From positions 279,154,343 to 279,218,342 of the forward strand of contig NC_090989.1 in NCBI RefSeq assembly GCF_041146395.1: DNA of 64,000 bases. The letters run 5' to 3'. The notes beneath the pieces were generated by a model. It did no database searches and was not told the DNA's origin. It saw nothing but the letters and a program-made list of their open reading frames with translations. The translations under genes were made by a program, and so were the position numbers. This DNA is from Eulemur rufifrons (taxonomy: Eukaryota > Chordata > Mammalia > Primates > Lemuridae). Positions 1 to 18,410 of the stretch are shown one piece after another; the stretch's first letter is position 1; each line of letters begins with the position of its first letter.

Positions 1-2269
1 TGTCTCTCCACTCAGCTGGTAGCCCCATGAGGACAGGGACTTTCATGTCCCCAGCACAGGGCCCAGGGCCTTTTAGCCCTCGAGACACATTTATTGAAAG
101 CATGAAGTATCTTGGAAGGTGAGGCAGGGTGGGGCTCATGGAGGCACAGGGAAACTGAGGCACAGAGAGGCAGGCCTTGCCCTTGGTCCTCAGAAGAGGC
201 CAGTCCTAGACTGGGTCTCCTGTCCCCAGGAAGCTTGATGGTCACACAGCCTCACAGCCAGGGACAGACGCAGGGTTAGCTGTCTCCCACTGCCCCGCAG
301 ATGCGCTCCGCGTCCTGCCGGACACACGGTCCTTCCCCACCGCAGCCCACCCCTATGCTGGGAGATCTGCTGGCTCCTTCCCCAGGGTCGCTGCGCGTTG
401 GTGGCCTCCCTCCTCTGAAGGCCCCAGCCCTGTCGGGGACCCTCTCCACACACCCCAGTCTGGCTGTGGAATCGACTCCTGGCCCCTTCAGGCTGAGGGT
501 GATCATGGCCCAAGCTACTGCCTGGGCGTCCGCACTGTCCCCTGTCCCGTGTGGTTTCCCAACCCCCTGGCCGCACCTGTGTAAACAGACTCTTCATCAA
601 ACCCCCCTCTAATGTCCCGCCGGAGCGTGCCATCTGTTTCCTGCTGGGGCTCTGACTGACACAGACGTTTTCAGGTGCCGCCTGTCCGCACGCCAGAGAG
701 ACGCATGGCCCGTGGCCAGGCCCCCGTGCCTGGACCCCACAGTGGGCAGATGCACACGTTCTGCGCCTTCTTCCTCCTGGCTGGCCAGGAAGGCTGGGGC
801 TTCAGGAAGGGACGGAGCACGTCTGCCCTGGCCGTTAGCCACTGAAGGAATTGCAGGCGGCCCCCAGGGACCCACCAGGCGGCTGTCCGTCTCCAGCAGC
901 GGCCTGGAGCCAGGGACCGCTGATAACAACAGGGCCAGACCCACGGGGCAGAGGGAAGAGAACACTGGGTTGGGCGCTGGGTACCCAGGCTCTGCCCTGC
1001 CTGGCCAGGTGGCCTCAGGCAAGACCGTCCCACTTTCTGAGCCTCAGTTTCTTCATCTGCACAATGGGAAGGCAGCCTCCTGGGCTGGAGGACTCCAGAG
1101 GGCCAGGAAAGGACTGGAATGGCTCCACCCCCCCCAGGCTTTCCTGGCCCTGTGCAGAGGCCACTCCACAGCCACCTGCAGGGGCCAAAACTGTCCTGTC
1201 CCCATGTTACAGTGGAGGAAACTGAGGCTCAGACGTGCATGACCACAGGGCTGGGGAGAGGCAGAGGATAATTCAAATCCCAGCCTGTATTTCTTTCTTT
1301 GGCTTCCAGAACATTCTGTCCTGGCTTTCCTCCCACCTCCCTGGTCACCTTATCTCTCTCCAGCCCGGTTCCTCCTTGTCCCCCAGGCTTGGTCCCTGGC
1401 CCTTCCCCTTTCTGTTTACCGTCACTCCCCGGCCAGGTTTTCTCAAAGCTTTGTGACCCTGCCGTCACGTCCCAGCACAGACCCTGGGACTCAGGCTCGA
1501 ACCAGAAGAAACATTTTGTGACCCTGACATACCCTGTGACCCAGTGCCTCCCACAGCCTCTGTCCCGCTGCATTTGCTGTCCCCACTGACCACAAGCCCC
1601 TCTGTTGCTTTTGTTACCCACGGAGGGGTCTTGGCCCGAGATACAACGCCGTAGATCGTAGCCACTCGGAGCGCGGTCTTCCCGGAGCTTGTTAGAAATG
1701 AATGCAGCCTCCCAGGCCCTGCCCAGACCTCGGGATCGGAACTGCATTTTCTCAAGCTGCTCAGGGGATTCGTGTGCACATTAATTTCAAGTGCTATTCC
1801 AGGTGACCTCGTCCAAACAGCTTTAAATACCACCGGGGTGCCGATGCCTGTAGGCCCCTGGGTGTCTGACCAGCACAGCAATCCTCACACGCCCCGAGCT
1901 GGGCTCCGTTCTCCCTCTGCAGACCCTTCCTGCCAAGGCCTCTGTCTCAGACCTTCACCTGCTCTCGTTGCACGAGCCTTGGGCCCAACCTGGACTCTTT
2001 CTCTCAGATCCCTCTCCAAGCTACAGCGAACCCTGCCAGTCCTCCGTCAAATCCCCATGGTTTGCAGACACTGGTCACTTCTCACCACCGCCCTCAGCAT
2101 ACCGCGGCTCGGCCTCTCCTCCCTGGCTCCATCTGCTCTGCCCAGCGCCCTCCACTGGCAACTGGCTCCCTCAGAGTCAAAGTCAAAGCCCCTCAAATGG
2201 CCGGTGAGGCTCCCCCACCCCCTCGCCACCCATTTTCTGCCTCCCCCCTCCCCTGTCCCCCCCAGCCAG

Positions 2270-2650
2270 GCTGGCCCCTTGCTGTTCCTTGAATGTGCCA
2301 AGCACACATCCACCCCAGGGCCTTTGCACTTGCCGCTCCTGCTACCCAAAATGCTCCCCTAGGTAGCCACAGGGCTTGCTACCTCTTTCTTTATGTCTCT
2401 GACCCAATGTCACAGGGTCAGTGAGGTCTTCCCTGACCATCACACTTAAAATGGCCCTCTCCCCCCGCCGCTGGCATTCGACCCACCTAGTATCTTCTGA
2501 CACACTGCATATTGCTGTTGGTTTTGCCTGTCTGCCTTTCCAGAACGGAAGCTCCGTGAGGGCAAGGGCTTCCCTCCGTCTGCTGCTGAATCTCTGCCAG
2601 GTGCAATAGCACCCCGCTGTGGTGGGTGCTTAGTAAATGCTTGCGAGTAA
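2270..2650 (+). mobile_element. L2 LINE 3' end fragment
   Basis: Shows the usual L2 run: GGGCCTTTGCACTTGC, 'cttccctgaccatc', 'gaacggaagctccgtgagggcaag' type wording and a 'gtgggtgcttagtaaatgcttg' end. Old and decayed, with no coding capacity. Confidence 0.75.
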
Positions 2651-4231
2651 ACGAGTGCGCTTGACCACTGGGCCAGCCGGCTCGAACTCTCACAGGTGAT
2701 GATTCTGAGTCTGCGGGCTGTGGGTGTTGGGGGCATTGAGCCCAGGGACAGGGGCTCTGAAGAGGGGGAATGACTCCCCAAGGATACAGGTGGTCCCAGA
2801 GGCCAGGGTCCCATCAGACCTTGCTGTGTTCTAGAAGAGCGGTGTCCCTTACAGCTGTCCTCTCTTTCCCCAAGGATGCGGCTCCTTTGGACCTGCTGCC
2901 TCATCCTGCATGATATTGGCCTTCCTCAAAAACCCACTCCCCCAGATCTAAAGAACCTGTGAGAACCATCAAGGAGGCAGAGGATTCTACCCGGCGGGCC
3001 AGGATTCTAGAACCTCTGAGTTGTAAGGGCTCTGAGTTCATAGAGTGGGAAACTGAGGCCCAAGGGCAGGAGGGAACTACCCCATGAGCCATGGTTGGCA
3101 ACACAGGCAGGAGACCCTGACTAGCACCCCAGGAAGGGGCTGGAGCGGGAGCGGCTGGTGGGGGTCTAGCCCTGTGCTCCTGCAGCTGTGTGACCTGGGC
3201 CAAGCCACACAATCTCTCTGGGCCCGCCTCCCCTGTGAGCAAGCCCTGTGCTCACAGGCTGTGTGTGTCCAGCAGGGCTCCTGGCCCCCGCCTCTAAGCA
3301 CCCCCATCGTGGAGCCGCCAGGCTTTCCTGTTTACTCGAGGCTCCTCACGCGGCTGGGAGGCGACAGCCTTGGCCTCCTCTGCTCCCCGCTTCCTTCCTC
3401 TCCCACTTCAGTGCCTCCGGCCCAGGCCCTCAGGGCCCCTGAGGCCAAGATGTGGGGGCACAGTCCAGGGGGGCATCTGAGGCCACCAACCACAGCGGGG
3501 CTGTCCGGGAGCACTCCCTCTCTGAGACCACAAGGTTATAGAGGCTCTGATCCTACTGACTGGTTAGAATGTTCCAGCACCTTGGAACAAGCCCTGCCCG
3601 GAGGGCCCCTAGAGCTAAGAAGAGCGTGAGAACAGGGACCTTCTCAGACCCACGCCACGCCTAACACCCGCCAGTGGGAAGTGAGCACACACTGAGGCCC
3701 TCCCTGGGCCCCTGCCTGCATAGGACCCCTCCGGGCCTCCCCCCGCCACCCCTCATTCTGAGTTTGAATGTGCAAAATCAGAATCAACTTTTTAACAAGA
3801 CCCCTCGGGACACTCATGTGCGCATTAAAGCTGGAAGCTCTGTGGATCAGACCTTCCTGTCTGTGTTTAAAACCCTTCATGAGCCTCGCCTATTAGGCAC
3901 TCTTGCCCCAGAGGCCCAACCTGAATCCTACAACTGCCCCCCAGTTTACATGGACTTCAGAGGACAGAGGAGCAAGTTAAACACCACCACGAGGAAGCCA
4001 CAGATGAATCTGGAAGTAGAAATTTTCTGCAGGACAGCTGGTTCCTACACAGCCAATGTCACAGAAGGAGGTGGAGAGCTGTCCTAGATTAAAAGAGATT
4101 TGATGAACATCGCAACCAGATGCAACGTGTGGGCCTGAATTGCATCCTGGTTTCAACAAACCAGCTATCAGACACCTTTTAGGCACAAGTGGGAACAATT
4201 GCAATAGACTAAGTATCAGCCAGTGTGGTAG

Positions 4232-4550
<319 letters not shown>

Positions 4551-5554
4551 CAAAACAAACCCTCTGGCTGTGGTTATTTAGGAGAATGTCCTTATTTCCT
4601 AGTCATACTAGAGTCCTATTTTAGGGGCAAAGTTTCCTCATATCTGTAATTTACTTTAAAATACTTTGGCAAAAGCTAAACAATGAAGGAAGACTGTGAA
4701 AATGGTAACAATTGCTAAATGTTGGCGATGGGTATGTGAGCGTTCGTTATATTTTTTCCTCCAACTTTCAGTTTGTTTGAAATTTTTCATTTAAAAAAGC
4801 AAATATAAAACAAAACTCCTTCCTCTTTCTGAGCCTCCTCATGCCATTATGAGAAAACCCAGATACTTAGGTCGGGATTCAAGGCCCTGTGAGCCTGGCC
4901 CCCACCCGCCGCCAGGCGTGTCTCTTGCTCCTGCAGCCCCCCTGGCCCACATTATGGCCCCCGAGGCCTCAGCTCTCCCCACACTCACAGGTCCTCCCCA
5001 CCTCTGTGGCTCTGCAGGACTGTTCCCTCTGCCCTTCCACGCACTCTGTCTTGGGGTGAGCTCCTGGGTGTCTGCAAGGCTCTGCTCCAGGGCTCCGGCT
5101 CAAGGAGCCTCCCAGCACGAGGTCCCCTCTGAGCTCTGTGCACTCGGCTGCCCGGGGCTGGCGCTGGTTGAGCAGGGCTGACGGAGTTCTGCGAACACGG
5201 TCCCCCGCGTGCTGGAGCCACGTCACGGCGGCCAGAGGCTGAGGAGCCTCTGCCTCGCCAGGGGCAGGTGCCCCGGAGATGCTCACCGAGGGCACAAACG
5301 TGCATGAAGGAAACTCTCGAAGGTTTGGGGTGGCAAGGATGGGGTAGATCGCTTAAATTTTTTGTGTTTTCAAGTTTTCAGCAGAGGATGTCTGCATCTT
5401 TATATAGACAGATTATGGATTAGACAGACGGATGGATGACAGATGGCAGAAAGAGTATTGTTTAGGTTTTCATAAACTGGGACTCTCCTGAATTAATGAA
5501 GCTATAATAAAAAATAAAGATAATGAGGAGGATTTTGCCAAGTGGCTCCCTGGC

Positions 5555-5775
5555 TGTGTACTGCCGCGCTTTCCCTCGTCTTCACGCCGACCCTGTGCGC
5601 GTGGATGCGGTTGGACGAGCCGGCACCGGGCAGCAGGTCCCGGGGGTCTGTGGCTCCGAGCTTGCTGCCCGGCTCCCGCACGCCCCAGGTCGGCGCGGGG
5701 ACCGGCCGCAGAGGCCTTCGCCCCTCAGCCCCAGTCCGGCCCTGCGGCTCACCCGGGGCGCCTGCCTTCTCCTGT
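5555..5775. other. Isolated CpG-rich patch
   Basis: CpG dinucleotides are dense here, unlike the flanks. The patch lies just beyond the candidate AK1 poly(A) site. A minus-strand GG|GTGAGC donor-like site lies near 5750, and a plus-strand acceptor-like CTGTCTCCCCAG lies near 5775-5785. No coding frame resembling a known protein is present. Confidence 0.45.
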
Positions 5776-5846
5776 CTCCCCAGAGCTACCGTGTACTTAT
5801 TTCATGTTCTCCTTTCAATAGACTCGCCTTTTATAACTTAAAACCG

Positions 5847-5852
5847 TTTATT
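5847..5852 (-). terminator. AK1: Candidate AK1 poly(A) signal (AATAAA)
   Basis: TTTATT on the plus strand gives AATAAA on the AK1 strand, about 1.15 kb past the stop codon. It is the first canonical hexamer I found downstream of the stop. A long 3' untranslated region is plausible for AK1, but I cannot confirm the cleavage site. Confidence 0.5.
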
Positions 5853-6999
5853 TTAAAGGAAACTTTAAATAACCCGTGGAGATGGAAACAGCCCCCCCGT
5901 AGCAGGGCGCACGCGAGCCCTGAGTCCCAGACGTGCGTCTCCTTCAGGCAGGGGCGGCTGCTGGCGGCTCTCTCGGCCCTCAAGGGAGAGCAGCCAGGGC
6001 CAGACAGGCGTCAGGGACACACGAGCACCAAACCGAGCCTTTCTCAGTGATGAGGTCACAGGAGGAAAGAGAACAGAAAGGAAAGATGCTTCTCCCAGGG
6101 GATTCTGCGGCGTCCCCGAGACCCCTCAGGCCCTGCACGCTTTGGGCCAGGGCAACTGACAAGCTGTAGCCCTTGTCCTGAGGGGTGGGGTGAGCGGGAC
6201 CCGGAGCCTGTTTTAGAATTGGAAATGGCTCAGAGAGGGCAGGCTGTGCCCGGCCAGGGCCACCCGGCACAGAACGCTCAGGTCCCACCGCTGCAGGGGG
6301 CACCCTGACCCTGACTTCCTGCTTTCAACCACGATGACCTTTTCAGACCCTCAGAGCTTTTTGCACCAATGAAGCCAATTCGCTGCCCCCTCAGCAGGCC
6401 GACGTGTGCCACCCTCCCTGCCCAGGACGCCCACACAGCCATGGCCTTGCTGCCTGCTGCAGCCCAGGCCCCGGCGGAGTCAGGCATGGAACACACTCAC
6501 AGAGAGACGAGAGGTCAGGGCCAAGGCCACAGAGCAGGGATGCGGGGGAACCCAGGCTGGGGCCCAGCTCTGCCTGAACACGAGACCCCGAGAGCAGGGG
6601 TCCTGCCGCTCAGCCTTAGCCAGGTCCCAGGCCCAGACAGGCGGCTGGGCACGCTCCACGTCAGCAAGGGCCCTGGGGCTCCTGCCAGAGCTGGAGCACC
6701 TGGCTCGGGTGGGCTCGGGGGCCCTAGGATGCTTGGAAGGGTAAGGGGCTGGGGACTCCAGGCTGGGCAGGCACAACCACATGAATCAACTCCGATTGGA
6801 AGCAAAGAAAAAGGAATAAAACTAAATGTCCTTGGAAATTCATTTAGTGCTGGGCTGTCCATGAAAACAGGATAAAGTGGCTTCCTCTCTGTCTGTGCGC
6901 AGCCAGGCGGGGTGGAGGCGCTGGGCACGGGCCAGGAGGGCCTCGACCCAGCCCAGGGCCGGGGTGGGGCTCGGAGCTGGGGAAGGGGCTCCGGCGTCG

Positions 7000-13326
<6,327 letters not shown>

Positions 13327-13333
<7 letters not shown>

Positions 13334-13365
13334 CCTGCCGAGGTCCCGGGAGCCGAGTCAGTGCT
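13327..13365 (-). other. AK1: AK1 exon carrying the short-isoform start codon
   Basis: Short exon with an acceptor ending TTGCAG at 13366-13372 and a GTACGA donor at 13326-13321. It contains 32 nt of leader followed by ATGGAAG. It links the distal promoter exon near 16.2 kb to the common coding exons. The acceptor is my choice from the sequence, not confirmed by a transcript. Confidence 0.7.
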
Positions 13366-14339
13366 CTGCAAGACAAGGGCACAGGTTGGGGGGTTCTCCT
13401 CCCCACCCTGACTCAGCTCCCGCCAAGCCACACCCGGGCCCCACATGCCTCTGAGGGCAGAGGGGCCGCTGGGGCAGGGAAGGCCCAGGAGGCTGGGTGA
13501 CCTTGGAAGAGTCACCTTTCCTCTCTGGCTTCCACTGCTTCACCTGTCACAGGAGAGCAGTAACCCCCGCCCACTGCCACCCCCTCAGTTCCCGCTGGAG
13601 GGACAAGGAGGGTGAGGGCAGTGAGCTGCTTCCCAGCCACTCCCAGGAAACAGGGCATGGGTCCAGCGTCACCCAGATGCCTTGACAACGCTCCCCAGGG
13701 CTGGGGAAAGCTGCCAGGAGGCAGATGGAGCTACGTGTGTCCTCATCTGGGACAAGGTTTGGATGAGGATGCTCCAGGGGACACAGAGGCCTGAGGGGTG
13801 GGATTTGCAGGAGCTGCTCACGGGGACACAGTCCTTTGCACTTTTCAAAGTGAGGTGGTCCCAGGCTCTTGGCCCTGTGCGGGTCCATATTCCAGTGGCT
13901 GCACAGGGCCGCTGACGCCTACCCTCTCACCTAGCCTCACTGCCCGCCTTCCCCTCAGCATGCAAAGAGACCCCGTCGCTGCTGTGTCCCCACGCTGTGC
14001 TTCCCCAGCCCCCCGGGACCACCCGTGGCCCCCTTCCCAGCAGTCCTGTAGAGCTGCCCTCCATACACCTTTGGCCTCCATGTCTTCACCTCGCACCAGC
14101 CCTCTCCAAGGCCACTAGTGACCATCACAGCCACTCTTGCCTGAAGCTTGCTCCACCCTTGATTCTGGGACCCCACCCCAGACCCCTCTACCGCCCTCTC
14201 ACTCTTGGCTTCAGGCTCCCTGTGCAGCCAGCCCGGGCCCCCCTCCCAAGCCCAGGACATCCATGCCCAAAGGCCCCATAGATCCCTCAGTTACTTCACA
14301 GCCCTACTGAGCCCCCGGCTCCAGGCCCGGATCACCAGG

Positions 14340-14990
14340 CAAGAGACTGGTCAGCATGAAGGCTCTTATCCCACACCCCTGCACGCCCACCTCCCAACTT
14401 CCCTGCTCCTGAGGCTCACTCCAATCCATGACCTCACCACGACGTCCTAAACAAGGGGCCTGGGCCACTCTTCCCACCTGTGCATGGGGGGCCTCCTGGC
14501 CACCATACCCCACCAGGGAATCTGCAGGACCTTCTCTGACAGCAGAGGATTGGATCGTGTCACACACCTGCTCACAACTTTCCATGCATGGCCCTCTCGG
14601 CTCCCAAGACAAAGTCTGGGCCCCTTAACATAGCCGACACGGCCCCTCCACCCTCTGCAGACTTCTCAGCTGCCACTGGAACTGCTTGGAGCTCGCTCAC
14701 CCACCATGATGGTGTCCCCTCAGTCCTTGGCAGACGGTATACTCAATGCCTGGATACCTATCCCCACCTCAACATTGTTTGGGACTCAGCTCGGGTGTCA
14801 CCTCCTTCAGGAAGCCTTCCTGGACTCTGCCCTTCACTCCCACACTGGCAGGTGCCTCCTCTGACCTTCCCCCGGCATTGCACACACCTCACCGTATTGG
14901 GCCTCTTCACTACACTGTGGGCCTGTGTCCTCACCGACTGGGTCTGGGCCAGGGGTGGGGAGCCCATTCCAACCCTGCTGCCGTCTTGGG
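14340..14990 (+). mobile_element. L2 LINE fragment upstream in the AK1 first intron
   Basis: L2 wording: 'tttccatgcatggccctctcggctcccaagacaaagtc', 'gcagacttctcagctgccactgg', 'tcaggaagccttcctggactc'. Old; no open L2 frame remains. Confidence 0.7.
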
Positions 14991-15579
14991 AGGGAATGGA
15001 GGCTCGGAGAGGCAGACTAGCTCAAGGGCCTGGCTGGGGTCTGGTTTTCTGCTGCTCTGGGCCTGGCACCTGGCAGGACCTTCAGCACCTTTACTGATGG
15101 CCTCTGAGGCTTGCGGGGCATGAGTTATAGCCCTTTCCTGCTGAGTGTGCTCAAGGAGGGCTAGGAGCTGCCAAGCACCCCTCAGCAGCTGCCCAGGGGT
15201 GGAGGAGTGTCCCCAGCCAGGGACAACCACGGTGAAGCCCTGAGAAGTGGCTCCACCCTGCCCCACCCCCTCCTAGTAACCTAAGCCCCTCCGTCCTGCT
15301 GGCACCTGCCACTTCCTTGACCCAAAATAACTTGGGTTGTGAGGAGACCTCACAGAGGCCAGGGGTCCAGGACAGACTTGGGTTACGGGCGAAGTATCAG
15401 GCCTTATAAGGCCCCCGGGCCAGGCCCCAGCCACTCCTAGCATCACTGAGTGGCCTGCTAACTGGCCTGGGGAGCCTGGGTCAAGAGGGACAATGACTTA
15501 ACCCCAACTACAAGGTAAGGCCAGGGCAAGGCCCAGGTATCCCAGCTCCTGCCCAAGAGCAGACTTCCCAGCACTTGGC

Positions 15580-15680
15580 AACCAACTGGTGTTCAAATCC
15601 CAGCTCCACCACTCAGCTGCGTGACCTTGGGCAGCCAGAGTCCCCTCTCTGGGCCTGTCCCGCCATGGCTGGACAGTGCT
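15580..15680 (+). mobile_element. MIR fragment
   Basis: 'gttcaaatcccagctccaccactcagctgcgtgaccttgggca' pattern, the central MIR core. Confidence 0.75.
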
Positions 15681-15974
15681 GAGTGGGCAGTGGAGTGGTG
15701 CTGCAGGTCCCAAGTGCTGGCCCTGGGGCTCCTGCCAGGAGGCTGGGACATGGGCGAAGCATCGGGGGCTTCCAGTTCCCCCAACACTCGAAGTGACGTG
15801 ACAGGAGAGTCCCTTCCAGCACATAGGCTGCCCCTGCCCTGGTCCTCTGGGGCAGGGAGCCAGGCCACAGTCCCCTCTCCCTGGGCCCCAGCTGGGACGC
15901 GCCAAGGGCAGGGACCTGGAGCCCCAGGAGTGAGGAAGGGTTGGTGACTGTCTGCGAGGCTGGGAGGAGCTGCA

Positions 15975-16110
15975 GCGCATGCACACACGCACGCACACAC
16001 ATGCACGGATCCACAAAGGCACGGGCAGTGAGGCACAAACACCCAGAGCCAGGGGAATACACACACATACATACACACGGATCATACCCAGGGATACAAA
16101 CACACCCCCC
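15975..16110 (+). repeat. CA-rich simple repeat near the AK1 promoter
   Basis: Interrupted CACACA/CGCACA units with a short poly-C run, starting about 80 bp inside the first AK1 intron. Confidence 0.75.
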
Positions 16111-16190
16111 CCCAAGGACAGCGACACAAACACGCCCCAGCCTCCCCCCAGGGGGCGCTCCCCCCAGACATCCACCTGCCATGCACTGAC

Positions 16191-16241
16191 CTGGGGAGGG
16201 GTGCGGGTGGGCGCTGGGGCCAGTGCGTGCCCTGCCTGTCC
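16191..16241 (-). other. AK1: Probable non-coding first exon of AK1
   Basis: Lies just downstream on the minus strand of a TATA-like box and ends in a CCCAG|GTCAGT donor at 16190. It is GC-rich and contains no ATG before the donor. The start is estimated at 25-31 nt from the TATA box. Splicing to the exon at 13365 is inferred. Confidence 0.55.
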
Positions 16242-16264
16242 TCGCCGGCCGCCTGCACAGGCGA

Positions 16265-16275
16265 CTATTTATAAG
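16265..16275 (-). promoter_or_regulatory. AK1: Combined TATA box / MEF2 site of the AK1 distal promoter
   Basis: Minus strand reads CTTATAAATAG. The same bases form a TATA box (TTATAAATA) and fit the MEF2 consensus YTAWWWWTAR (plus strand CTATTTATAA at 16265-16274). A splice donor about 75-80 nt downstream fits a first exon. Strong muscle expression of AK1 agrees with MEF2 use, but binding is inferred. Confidence 0.55.
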
Positions 16276-17439
16276 GCTGTCAGCGCGCGGCATGCCGGGA
16301 GCCAGCGCTCCCAGCGAGGGCAGGGAGGGAGGGAAGGGGGAGGGAGAGCGGACGGGAAACTGGGAATGGAGCGGAGACCGCCAGAGCCCGAACCGATGGG
16401 AAGCCAAGGCGCGGCTGGCACCCCCTCTCCGTGCACCCCCTGGTGGCTGGGCCCACACATGAGCACTACACTCTACAGTTTGCCAAGGCTTCTCCGTTCC
16501 TCTGTTACCGCCACTGTGCCAGGGTACACGCCAGGGTACAAGGCCAGGCTTTCTGGATGGCAGCTGGAGAAACTGAGGCCCAGAGAGGAGAAGCTCTTTG
16601 CATAAGATGCCACAGCGCATTGGTGGCAGAGAGAAGCCAGACCAGGAGGGAGGGGAGGGAGGCAGGAGGCGTGGACTCTGGGGCTTTGCTGGCCCAGAGG
16701 CTCTGGGGCCAGTCCCACCTGGGACTCCTCCTCCCCTGTTGGGAGGGGCCCTTCAAGCTGCTCTGGAACTGAAACTCCTCAGGGCCACAAAGGCTACCCA
16801 TATAATGTAGAAGATTATTACAAAACAGCCCTGTCCCCATGGAGCTGCAAGGCAGCTCCCAGTGAGTGAGTGCTGGGATGCGGGACATTCAGAATGCTGT
16901 GGGTACCCGGGCGGGGGATGGATAATCCTGAGGAAAAGAATAGCTCTGGCTAATGAGCACTCAGGTGCCCCTTAAACACGGGGGAGGAATGTGAAGCCGG
17001 CATGTCAGTTGCCTGCCTGAGCTTCCCTGTAAAAAGCCATGTGTTTATCCAGCATTTTCCAGAGTGACTGGCACGTAACAGGAGGTCCTCGATAGTGTAG
17101 CAGGGTAGGAATGAGAGCCCACGGCTGTCAAGCTTCAGGACTTAAGCACCGGAACACCCACCAGATCACATCACGACCCTGAAGGCAGCAGCCCCAGATG
17201 GCAGGGTGGACTGAATTTGGAATTTGTCTTACAGGCTCTAGGGAGCCATGGAAGGTGTTTGAGCAAGACAGTGAGACTACCAGGAGATTGAGACAACCTT
17301 AGGTGGCGGTGCCTTAGCAACAACAGCAGCCAGACACCAGGAGGCCCGCATCCAGTCCCAGCTCTGCTACCTGTGGTGCCAGACAAGTCCTTACTTCTTG
17401 GGAGCGTAGTTGGGGGTGGACGCTGTGGGTCAGAGGCTC

Positions 17440-18410
17440 TGCATTAGAAGCTGTTTGAGGCCTTCTCATGGGTGTGTGCACTGGCACAACCTTTGGGAAA
17501 AGCAAACTGACAATGTAAATCAAAACTTCAGATGTGCCCTTCAACTTTTAGAAATTCATTTCAAATAAACACATGTGGGCACAAAATTCACACAGGAAGG
17601 TTTTCTAGTGCCGGTGGGGACTGACCGGGTTGGTGGCACAGCTAGGGGAGGTGGAGAGGTGGTGACTCTGCCGTAGAGTCCGAGGGAGAAAGGAAGCCCA
17701 CGTTCTTCGCAGCTGGTGGTGCAAGAGGTGCTGACACACCCAGCGTTGGTGAGAAATTGCCAAAAAGCCCAACTGTGCTGGTCCGATCCCACCTGCACAA
17801 AAATGACTCGAGCTACACAGCAGTGTTGTATGTGTGTGTAAAATCTATTCCCGGATATATATATTTTTTTGGCATTTTAATTCTGCAAAGTTAAAATCAT
17901 GTTGCTTTACATTCAAATCGATAATATCTTCGAATTGATGAAATGAAACAGGGCTGAGAAGGCGGCTGTAGGGAGTGTGACCGCCTGGCTATACGCGAGA
18001 CTTTCACTTCCTACATAAGGGCTTCCCCAGGCTTTTTTTTGTTCGTCCATACAACAAGCATCTATTACTTTATATAAAACAGCTTTAACATGGATGAACC
18101 TTGAGGACATTATGCTGGTTATATAAGCCGGTCATAAACAGAAAAACAGCGTATGATTCCATTTGTATGAGGCATGTAAAGGAGGGAAACTCACAGAAAC
18201 AGAAAAGTAGACGGTGGCTGCAGGGGCTGGGGAGAGGGACAGGGCGAGCCCCTGTTTCATGGGGACAGTTTCAGATCTGCAAGATGAAAAAGTTCTGGAG
18301 ATCTGTTGTACAACAGTGTGAAAATGGCTAAGCTGGTTAATTTTATGTTATGAGTTATTTTTACCACAATTTAAAAATAAAGTTTTTAAATAAAAAAATT
18401 TTAAGTACCC
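17440..18410 (+). mobile_element. L1 LINE 3' end (old L1M-type)
   Basis: Plus-strand 3' L1 wording: 'gatgaaccttgaggacattatgc', 'acagtttcagatctgcaagatgaaaaagttctggag', then 'ggttaattttatgttatgagttatttttaccacaattt' before an A-rich end. No ORF2 frame. Confidence 0.75.

Noticed and set aside
15613..16620. 335-codon open frame on the minus strand near the AK1 promoter
   Set aside because: It runs through MIR and CA-repeat DNA and across the AK1 TATA box and first-exon donor, with no family resemblance.
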